Source: Acanthaster planci | Lineage: Eukaryota; Echinodermata; Asteroidea; Valvatida; Acanthasteridae | Direction: 5' to 3' | Assembly (NCBI RefSeq): GCF_001949145.1 | Contig: NW_019091817.1 | Coordinates: 16,122 to 34,673 of the forward strand | Length of the DNA stretch: 18,552 bases | In this document: positions 8,022 through 15,292 of the stretch, in pieces | Position numbering within the stretch: the stretch's first letter is position 1 | Layout: every line of letters starts with the position of its first letter | Notes under the pieces: model-generated | What the model saw: the letters and a program-made list of their open reading frames with translations, nothing else | Databases searched by the model: none | What the model was told of the DNA's origin: nothing | Program-made: the position numbers and the translations under genes

Positions 8022-8580
8022 CTAGTTAATCAAGTAGCCCACCGGCAGTTCCGTGTTTAACACCAATTTACTGAATCGAACGTCGCGCAAGTATTTTTAA
8101 TTTTTTTCTCGCTTGCAGTCGGGTACCACATCGTTTTCATCCAAACATTGGTCAAAGGACGATCTATCTTTGCAATTAAAAATAGCAGTCCAGGCAGTAT
8201 TTTCCCTCACGTCCTTGAGCACCGAGTTATACTTTTGGGTTAAGAGCCAACAGCTATGCTTATAGTGTCTACCGCTAAACGCCATCTTACTAAGAGTGCA
8301 GGTGTTACCCCCTTTGGACCTCTTTCGATATTTGATAAACTGATCAGCCGCGCAGTCGTCGATTATAAAAAGCGTAGTTTCCCCGTCGAAATCCCATTCC
8401 AACTTCTAATTCCAACTTTTTCCGATCCAAATCGCACAAGTAAACGTTGTCATCTGTGTAAATCCACAGTGGTTCTAAATACGTTTTATTCTTAAAAAGC
8501 GTTGGACAGATGATCACGATAGCTTCAAACGTGAACCGGTATTTAGATTTAAAATCTTTAAGTTTAAGTTTAAGTCTTTG
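8022..8580 (-). pseudogene. FtsK/A32-type genome-packaging ATPase, N-terminus missing
   Basis: The part preserved begins with a helix-strand unit (AIVIICPTLFKNKTY, about 8512-8468) that follows the P-loop in this family. It shifts frame near 8385-8400, continues with the Walker B strand LFIIDDCAAD, the sensor-like phrase LTQKYNSVLKDVREN and CKDRSSFDQCLDENDVVP, shifts frame again near 8100 in an A-rich run, and ends at TAG 8024-8022 after KLVLNTELPVGYLI. No Walker A (GxxGxGKT/S) is visible upstream; the reading instead merges into the capsid gene. About 186 codons remain of a usual 220-260. In Polintons and adintoviruses this ATPase drives DNA into the capsid. I am confident of family and of truncation. 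Confidence 0.85.
8557..8574. repeat. TTTAAG x3 hexanucleotide repeat at capsid/ATPase junction
   Basis: Three perfect tandem copies of TTTAAG (CTTAAA on the coding strand) lie exactly where capsid-like reading stops and ATPase-like reading starts, which suggests a repeat-mediated deletion. Confidence 0.85.
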
Positions 8581-9531
8581 GCTACCGTGCGAGCCGACTC
8601 GGTATCTGAATCGCCAAAGTACTTTGTCACCTCGTTCCAATGTTTGTATTCAAACAGACCCTGTGAGTACAATTGATTCGGCTTGCCCTCGACCGTGACG
8701 ACCGTTTTTGTGACGTGCAAATTATAAAATCTTCACGGGTTTTTGATAGCCGGGTCTCTAAACAGGATCAAAATTCCTTTCAAGCTCTTGATCGTCTGGT
8801 TGATACTGATGTTCCATAACGTGTCAGACTTATTGACCGCTTGTTTTTTCCACGAGTGAATCCTGTCCAATAGGTAATACATCGTTTTTTGTTCCTCAAG
8901 GTTTGCGCCAGATCTCGATTAGTGACGACTTCGTATTCCAAAGTCAGGTCCGAAATTGAGTATTCTGCGGCTGTATCTGACGAATTGACCACTTTGTCGT
9001 GACTGTTAGAAGTCAGTTGATACGTTAGAGGCTCTTTAAACCCCGACGAATAAAAGGGGGAATGATCCGTCATCATCGGCGTGTCTAAAGGAATCAATCG
9101 CGTAACGATTTTTAAAAGCGTCGGCAATCGCTTTATCCTTACCGTTGTTTGTGGCTTCGTTTTTGTCGCCAGCGCCTAGCCAGCCAATTGTCCTTAAAAT
9201 TGTGAAACACGTCTGCAACTCGGTAACTGACTATCTTGTTTCCTTGGAGACTCACGTTGATTTCTGAGACCAGGTTTCGCGCCACGTTGTTATAAACGGT
9301 GCGGTTGTCGTCCGAGGCGCCGTCAAGATCAAGTTTAAAAGCGAGTTTGGCCGTGCCGAGTACAATGACGTCGTCCGTGCCTAAAGCCGGGAATTTTACG
9401 TTTGGCGTGTGACCCGCGGCTGTGGTACTCGGGTTATGGGTAATTGTGATTTCTTTTCTTTCGCCTTTGATCGCGCGAGGAACTTTAAGCTTGCGACTCG
9501 GGTTTAGTTTTTTGGTGTATTGGTTCGACAT
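8563..9531 (-). pseudogene. Double jelly-roll major capsid protein, C-terminus missing
   Basis: ATG 9531-9529 follows a TATA-like motif. The N-terminal 115 codons are clear (basic start, then VKFPALGTDDVIVLGTAKLA and later NEINVSLQGN-like strands). Frameshifts near 9180, 9095 and 8890 lead through phrases that include IPLDTPMMTDHSPFYSSG, DLTLEYEVVTN, NKSDTLWNISIN, GILILFRDP and KPNQLYSQG. TGA 8735-8733 interrupts the last part. Reading stops at the TTTAAG repeat near 8563, about 320 codons in, where I would expect roughly another 100 residues including the second jelly-roll end. I recognise the family as the capsid protein of cnidarian Polinton/adintovirus-type elements; the fold name is family knowledge, not visible directly. 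Order capsid-ATPase on one strand is usual for such elements. Confidence 0.8.
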
Positions 9532-9550
9532 ATTACTTTTATAATATACT
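9532..9550 (-). promoter_or_regulatory. TATA-like start-proximal promoter
   Basis: The minus strand reads AGTATATTATAAAAGTAAT directly before the capsid start codon, close to the motif at 5983-6000. Confidence 0.6.
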
Positions 9551-9553
9551 AGT

Positions 9554-9586
9554 CTTATTTACGATTCTTATTTACGATTCTTATTT
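9554..9586. repeat. 13-bp tandem repeat, 2.5 copies
   Basis: The unit CTTATTTACGATT is repeated perfectly at 9554 and 9567 with a partial third copy. It lies in the short gap between the capsid start and the end of the 63-residue gene. Confidence 0.85.
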
Positions 9587-9591
9587 TTATT

Positions 9592-9783
9592 TTATTGAAA
9601 TATTTTAAAGAAGAATGAAAACGCAATTAACGTTAAACCCGCTGCAAAAAATAGGTCTTCGTATTTTTCACTTTGGATATCACCGATGTGATCGATATCG
9701 GCGCGCATGTCACCCAGCATCTGCTCGAGGTTGCTTAGGTCGGCTTGAATTTCTGACAGTTGATCTTTAATTTCGCTATTCAT
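9592..9783 (-). CDS. 63-residue coiled-coil protein with C-terminal membrane anchor
   Basis: This is an uninterrupted 63-codon frame starting at ATG 9783. Residues 1-42 form a charged amphipathic helix with regular Leu/Ile/Met spacing typical of a coiled coil. Residues 46-62 are a hydrophobic anchor (FFAAGLTLIAFSFFFKIF). It is the only clear gene of the element that I can read without a break. It shares a short AT-rich divergent start region with the rightward small gene at 9795. The function is unknown; a small virion membrane protein or an accessory of the adjacent capsid gene is possible. Confidence 0.55.
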   Translation of the reverse strand: MNSEIKDQLSEIQADLSNLEQMLGDMRADIDHIGDIQSEKYEDLFFAAGLTLIAFSFFFKIFQ

Positions 9784-9794
9784 TTAATTTAATT
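9784..9794. promoter_or_regulatory. Compact divergent promoter
   Basis: An 11-bp near-palindromic AT tract (TTAATTTAAAT) separates the start codons of the leftward 63-residue gene (9783) and a rightward ATG (9795). Bidirectional use is inferred from the symmetry. Confidence 0.4.
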
Positions 9795-10084
9795 TAAATA
9801 TGGTTAGTGCTTTTATGATGGCGGGAACAAAACCGCGTGCACATGCTAGACTTTTTAAACGAACGAATGCGACAAGAACGCGCGAGTCAGCAGACATTTG
9901 TAAACGTGGACGAAGCTTTACGAGCTTATTCAGAATTGACCGGTTGAAAAAATATTACGCCGTTACCACCAGAGCCTAGATTATCCGATTCTATGAGCCT
10001 TCTGAAGATAAAAAGATTTGCGAGTTTGTTAGGATTTTAGGTGGAACGGCTTTAGTCGGTTTCTCAGCTTATCGATTTGCGTAA
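9795..10084 (+). pseudogene. Small protein with C-terminal membrane helix, broken
   Basis: An ATG lies at 9795 directly after the AT tract, but the best protein-like reading starts at ATG 9843. It gives a charged helix (phrase FLNERMRQERASQQTFVNVDE), crosses TGA 9945-9947, continues with a Pro-rich stretch and a basic helix, shifts frame between about 10010 and 10035, and ends in a short hydrophobic helix (GGTALVGFSAYRFA) with stop TAA 10082-10084. The total is about 80-95 codons. I do not recognise a family. It precedes the integrase by 12 bases on the same strand, so the two may be co-transcribed. Confidence 0.4.
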
Positions 10085-10096
10085 CTTTATTTTAAA

Positions 10097-11095
10097 ATGG
10101 AACCAAAATTTTCAAAGTTGTTTTACAGCCCACAGGGCTACTGGCGGGGTGAAAGCGCGGTTGATCATCTGCACAAAAAGACCGGTGCAGACAAATCAGT
10201 TATTACAAACAGGCTAAAAAAGCAGGCCGTCTGGCAAATATATTTACCCGCGACAAATTACGTACCCAGACCTACAATGTTGCAATCAGAATCGGTCAAA
10301 CCTAATTACGCGCATCAAACGGACGTTTTGTACTTACCCTGGGACCGCATAAAAAGAAAAAACGTTTAAATATGCTTTGACCGAAGTAGACGTCGGTTCG
10401 CGGTATAAAGAAGCCGAGCCATTGACCAGTAAAACCGCCGAGCAAGTAAGCGAAGCTAGGTAGAAAATTACGAGCGATCACCTCTGGCCTGGCGTAAATT
10501 CATAAGGGTAAACTCCGGATCTGAATTTAAAGGCGTGTTTAAAAAGTTAATGGCAAAACACGGGGTAGAAATTCAATTGGGTGAGCCGGGTGTTCACAGG
10601 TCGCAGGGGATCGTGGAAAGGTTTAACCGCACTTTAGCCGAGCGTTTATTCGGCCACCAATACGCTCAAGAAATGTTAAACGTAGGTATTCGTAACGTGG
10701 AATGGGTAGAACGTTTGCCCCAGGTCGTGAAATCGTTAAACGAGGAAAAAGCGCGTTTAATCGATGCCGTTCCTGCAAAAGCCGTCAAATTAGACCGAGT
10801 GAAACACCGAGTGCACCTGTAATAACGACCCAAAGAGAACTTCCTCCAGACGTGGTCGTTCGGTATTTATATTACCCGGGCGAGCAAGAGGGCGGCACCG
10901 TTAGAAGGCGACAGATCCGGTCTGGTCCGTGGACGTTTACCACATTGAAAAGCGCACGAGCCAATTTAAACGGGTGAAAGGCAAGCGGATAAAACAGGCC
11001 CCACTTTATATTATTTGTTAAACGGGCCAAATAGGAGTTTTGTCAAAGTGGAACTTCAGGTCGTACCCGAGGATACCGAATTACCGGCTGAGTAA
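10097..11095 (+). pseudogene. Retroviral-type (DDE) integrase of Polinton, broken
   Basis: ATG 10097 follows an AT-rich run. The N-terminal 90 codons include a helical N-terminal domain and the first catalytic Asp in HQTDVLYLP (10322-10324). A frameshift near 10360 leads to the next strand (frame 0), with TAG 10461-10463, and reading returns to frame 2 near 10460. Here the phrase VNSGSEFKG has Asn (10511-10513) where the family has its second catalytic Asp. The catalytic Glu is in GIVERFNRTLAERLFG (10616-10618), with 34 residues between. Further shifts near 10810, 10930 and 11010 lead through a C-terminal domain with VVVRYLYYPGEQEGG to stop TAA 11093-11095. About 330 codons. It would insert the element's DNA into host chromosomes. 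The 3' end overlaps the polymerase end. Confidence 0.85.
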
Positions 11096-12049
11096 TAACT
11101 GGGGTAGCTTATGCCCGTAAGCTAACGTATCGATTCCAATCGGCAAAATATAGCGCTTTGTGTCCAACGGCGAGAGGCTTAGCTTGTTTTGCGACACCGT
11201 GAATATCTGATGTTTGTCTGATCTAAATAATTGCTGTTTATCGAAATGAGAAACCCGGTCAAATAGACAACTTTTGTATATCTCGTGGGTTAGGGTCTTT
11301 TGAGTTACTACTTTTGTTACACATTTCGCCTTAGTTAAATTTTGATCAGTAGTTAAGATCGAATACATTTTTGGACGTATGCAAACGACCTCTGAAATTG
11401 TTTGACCACCAAATTCGTCTTTCATTTACCGATGACTTTTTTGTTTTTTGAATTGTAAAGTCGATGATCGGGCGGGTAATTACTAAAGTCAAATAATGTA
11501 CGTTTTTACTCAGGTAGCCGTTTAAATCATCGGTTTGAATCTGAACTAACAGAGAATCAGTGTCCGTATAAAGTAAATTTACTTTTTCACCAAAATTTGA
11601 TTTTATTTCGTTGTAATAAAAATCGTACATCAACGTTTTTGATATCGAGAATACTTACGCCACAATAGATTGGCTTGTTTAATTTTGTTTTGGTTCGGTA
11701 CATCTCCACAAACGAAAGCTCACATTTTTCAAATGGAATCGTTGATTTGTAATTTGGTTTGTAAGTTAATTTTCTGTATTTATCAGCGTCTTGTAAGTCT
11801 CTCAATACATGAACGTCCATGCGATATCTAACATTTCCCTTCGTCTTGCCAAAGACTGAGTTGTTCATCAATTTGAAAAAGTCTTTCTCAAAATCAGACT
11901 TTGCCAATTTGCGCAGTTTTGTGTTTTTGTTGATGTAGCTTTTCATCCACGGCTTTTGACGAAATTTCAATACTCGATATTTTTGCAATGTACGATAGTG
12001 AACCACGTATTTTTCTTTGGTGTTGAGATTAGACACGAGTTTGTTAACT

Positions 12050-12069
12050 GTGCTCGCTTGGCTCGCTTC
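12050..12069 (-). repeat. GAAGCGAGC-type coding micro-repeat, copy in polymerase
   Basis: Twenty bases read GAAGCGAGCCAAGCGAGCAC on the minus strand, matching plus-strand 2904-2923 with one mismatch. It encodes Glu-Ala-Ser-Gln-Ala-Ser-Thr. Confidence 0.7.
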
Positions 12070-12104
12070 GCCATTAGGCACCAAGTCAAAATAGAACCGG
12101 TTCA

Positions 12105-12170
12105 TGAAGCGGGAAACGATAGACAAACGATAAGCTCCTTACCCGCTTCAAAGTGAAGCGGGCAACGATA
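12105..12170. repeat. Direct repeat plus perfect hairpin within polymerase
   Basis: TGAAGCGGG(A/C)AACGATA occurs at 12105-12121 and 12154-12170 (17 bp, one mismatch). Between them CCCGCTTCA (12142-12150) pairs perfectly with TGAAGCGGG (12154-12162) around a 3-base loop, and a third AACGATA lies at 12126-12132. The block disrupts polymerase reading between the region before motif B and the following conserved block. Confidence 0.8.
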
Positions 12171-15008
12171 CGGGGTCTGTAGCAAATTTTGTTGATAACT
12201 TGAAAGCCATTCGTTTGTTACCGACATATTTTCGGGTGCAAGTGAAAAGTCATTGTGTTTGTCATGGTGACATTCCGGGTAATCCATAGTAATCTCAAAC
12301 ATGTAACCGTAGTCGTCAGTTAGTCGCAATTCTTGGATGTAATAGTAGGTAAATTTTTCTAAGTCTGTTTCCCAGTTACTTCCCCTATAGGCAGATATTT
12401 GCTCATCGCCCAGCCATACAAATTGTTTGCGTCCAAATACAAAACGTGTGATTGTGGTTGATTGGGGTCAAAATCAGGTAGTTCTGGATTATTGGCCTTT
12501 GCATATCGTTTGGCTCCTACACTTGAGATACCTCCTCTTTTTGCCCGCTCAAAAAATTGGTGTTGATCGATGTCTGTCAGTAATTCCAATTTTATATCCG
12601 AGTGTTTTAGGAGAGCGTTCCAAGAGAGACCCGGTGATGTGTAATAGTTAGCCGGTTCAAGGCCGTAGTTCTTCTTGCAGACTTTCAGAAAATTCTCAAA
12701 TACGCCCGCAAGCAACAAGACATAGGTTTGTACATATAAGTCATGGTAGTCGCCTAGGTTTTTACAGCCAAATGCTTTCCAGACTGTTTTCGCGCGGGTA
12801 TGTTCTTGTTCAGTTATGGCAGATTGTCTCAAAGAGCTATAGAAAGCGTCTATAGGCGGGAGTTTTGTTTCTTGAAATCGATCAAATGAGTCTATATACT
12901 CATAAGGGTAAATTCCTTTTTCCAACAATAAATTTGTATTATTTGGAAACCTTTTATATAGTTAGTTAGAATCATCGAATGAACAATTTTTAACCAACCG
13001 ATCTAGCGAAGCCGCCATGAAATAAACCGAGTCTAAAAACCTGAGTTGGCTAAAACTGAAGAAAACGAAATGTAATTTTCAGTATTTTTAGCGATCAACT
13101 TGATTAATTTTCCGTAAAATTTGTGGGCGCCTTGCATGATTAAATGTGCGTCGTATTTTTCTAAATTATGTAAAATCACCGGAATGAGTGTTTGATTGAC
13201 CACTGTTCTTAACTTGAGATTACACCTGGCACGCGCGGGGCCTCGGTATTTTCCTGTCACGTGACAATGATCTCTGACCTTTCTAAAATTGTTGATGGGC
13301 TTTTCGCAATCTTAAAATGTCCATTCTCTGAACCCAGCTTCATTTTTATGACAGAAATCAATTTTGTCGGCTTTTGTTTTTGGTTCATTTGGAATGTCAC
13401 ACTGGCATTGAGATTCTTCTATTCTCTTGTCTATCAACTTTTCGCAGATCCAATAGCGATTACAATTTTCGTAATTCTTTTGTAACTCGGGCGACCAGAT
13501 CAACTCCGCTTTGTTTTTAAACGTTTCGTTGATCTTAGATGCTTCCTTAGAAAGTGACCGTACAAAATTAACAGCAGCGTCTTGACCTCTGTATGTCTTT
13601 TGGCTGGTGCAAACTCCATCGCATCTGACGACCACGTACGAGTATCTACAAGGCTTGTGAATCTGTGTTTTGACCGTGTTTGTATCTGTCAGCGGTAATT
13701 TTTCTAAAACAGACTCAAAATCTGCGTAAATTACAAAAGGCGCGTCTTGTTTATTTTTGTAATTTTTAAATTGTAAAATGTTTTCGCCTTGGGCCGGCAA
13801 CTAAACCGTATATGAGGGAACGTTTAAGCCTTGACAATCTTCATTGTGTCTGGTTAACTTTTCTTCCATTTGGAAATGCAACATGCAATGTAAACACCAG
13901 TGATTTTGGCTGTCGTGTTTATCGGTATCGCCCGTCAACCTAGAAAATTTTTTAATCCAACAGTAGTGATTTTCTTCACTTTTGTTAAAGTAAAGTAAAT
14001 TGATCGGTTCTTCTGGGCGCTTGCTTTTGTAAAGAATGTAAAGACCATCTTTGTAGGTGTAACCAAGCACATTGATTGCCAAGTTATTTTGTAATTCGAT
14101 ACGTGGGATTTGTGGAATCGGTGTCGGAAAGCTTATGTTTGTAAAACTTAAACCATCTGATTCTGACCTGTAAGTCGATGTTTGCTCCTTATTTATTTTA
14201 TATTTTGGATTTGTTTCTAGCTGGCTTTTGACGTTGTCAGAATATAATTTTAAAGCTGCCCGCAACGCCCATCGGATACATTCTTGATCTTTATTTTCGA
14301 CATTTATGATTGCTTTTTTTGTCTCCCGATTCTTTAGGCAACGGAATGTAAGAAGAACCCACTGGATTATATTTAACCACGTTGATGTAGAAAGCAACGA
14401 CTTTGTTAAAGATCCAACCCAAGCCTTTTTGTGTATGAGCCTCCACCTCTTTTACTTGTTTTTCCCTCTGTTCAGTGAGTGCATTTTTAACGTCGGCTTT
14501 ATTTGCGACTGCATCGTTGTCGCCCGGAAAGGTAAATACGCCAAATTCAGTTTTTTCAGGTTTTTCCAATCTAAACTGAACTTTGATATTCGTTTGTAAT
14601 TTGTAAGAACCAATTTCTTTTAGTTCTTCCAACGCTTTTTTCTCGATGAAAGTTTTGTAAAAATAAAAAAGTGTATCAAATCCCAATTGCGGAAATTGCC
14701 CTGAAAGCGCCTGACGTTTCTAATGTCGACTTCAGCAATTTCCTCGGGCTCAGTGTAAGCTTTAATCGCTTCAATAAAGTCCTGTTTGACGTATCGGGAT
14801 TTCTGTGCAAAAGGAATATTATATTTTTGAACCGTTTTCAACAACTTGACATGTTTGTTATATATATTGTTATTTTTATATAGAAGCCATTTATTTAAGG
14901 CGGTTGTAAACATAGCGTGTTTTGCTTTGAACAGAGCCACGCTTTAAGTAGAGGTCACGAGTTCAGGTCGGGCAAGTCTCGACTTGTAGCGTCGGGAAGT
15001 CCTTTTTT

Positions 15009-15036
15009 GTTTGAGAGTGATTGTTTGAGAGTGATT
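15009..15036. repeat. 14-bp perfect tandem duplication
   Basis: GTTTGAGAGTGATT occurs twice back to back. A related string GTTTGAGAGTGAAT occurs at about 15825-15838 in the flank. Confidence 0.85.
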
Positions 15037-15055
15037 GTTGGTGCGATCGGTGCTG

Positions 15056-15240
15056 GTCACGTGTTGTTTACAGGAAAGTGGGTCAAGAGTTCAACGTGAG
15101 TGAAGTGGGAATCCCCGGCGCGAGTGGGTGAAAGGGGAGTTGGCGTCGAGTCACGAGTTGTTTACAGGAAAAGTGCGCCGGGGTCAAGAGTTCAAGGTGA
15201 GTGAAGTGGGAATCCCCGGCACGAGTGGTGGGTGAAAGGG
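15056..15240. repeat. 94-bp imperfect tandem duplication near element end
   Basis: Two units start at 15056 and 15150 and share long identical runs: CACG(T/A)GTTGTTTACAGGAAA, GTCAAGAGTTCAA and GTGAGTGAAGTGGGAATCCC. Unit 2 has small insertions. Each carries GGGAATCCCC (15107-15116 and 15208-15217), a perfect kappaB-type sequence, and TTGTTTAC (15064-15071 and 15158-15165), a forkhead-type sequence. Confidence 0.85.
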
Positions 15241-15282
15241 AGAAACTGGTCGGAAAAGGGATATAACGTCTCATAAAATTGT

Positions 15283-15292
15283 AGGGCGCCCT
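15283..15292. other. Candidate right terminus of the element (palindrome)
   Basis: AGGGCGCCCT is a perfect 10-bp palindrome. Read inward on the minus strand the element would begin with AG, as many Polinton ends do. Sequence character changes to AT-rich flank after it. If correct, the first bases of any 6-bp target duplication would be CATTCT; the other copy is outside the window. Confidence 0.35.

Larger units (their letters stand above)
11081..14913 (-). pseudogene. polB: Protein-primed family B DNA polymerase (pPolB), broken
   Basis: About 1277 codons, normal for Polinton polymerases, from ATG 14913-14911 (an in-frame GTG is at 14940) to 11081. Motifs in order: Exo I YADFES (about 13714-13728), a zinc-like RDHCHVTGKYRGPA element (about 13240-13285), Exo II HNLEKYD (13150-13170), Exo III GDYHDLYVQTYVLLLAG (about 12750), motif A LDANNLYGWAM (12405-12436), motif B KLMNNSVFGKT (11842-11874), motif C YTDTDSL (11550-11570) and a late RPKMYSIL. 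All catalytic acids remain. Breaks are frameshifts near 14690, 14325, 13060, 12370, 12110, 11640, 11490 and 11427, and in-frame stops at 13801-13803, 13312-13314 and 12962-12964. An insertion lies at 12050-12170. The N-terminal half before Exo I has a Cys/His cluster (WCLHCMLHF). It replicates DNA from a terminal-protein primer. Confidence 0.92.
14914..15292. other. Non-coding right end of element, probable terminal-repeat region
   Basis: No credible gene lies between the polymerase start and about 15292. The stretch is richer in G than the surroundings, holds two sets of tandem repeats and ends at a perfect palindrome. In Polintons the polymerase gene usually lies next to a terminal inverted repeat of hundreds of bases. 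The matching left copy is outside the window, so the assignment is inferred. Confidence 0.5.

Noticed and set aside
1-14913. Frame breaks as sequencing error rather than real decay
   Set aside because: Besides indels there are many in-frame stop codons, a catalytic substitution and a deletion, which base-calling indels would not produce.
14968-14990. p53-like half-site and short inverted repeat GGGCAAGTCTCGACTTG
   Set aside because: Only one half matches the consensus fully; such sites are frequent by chance.
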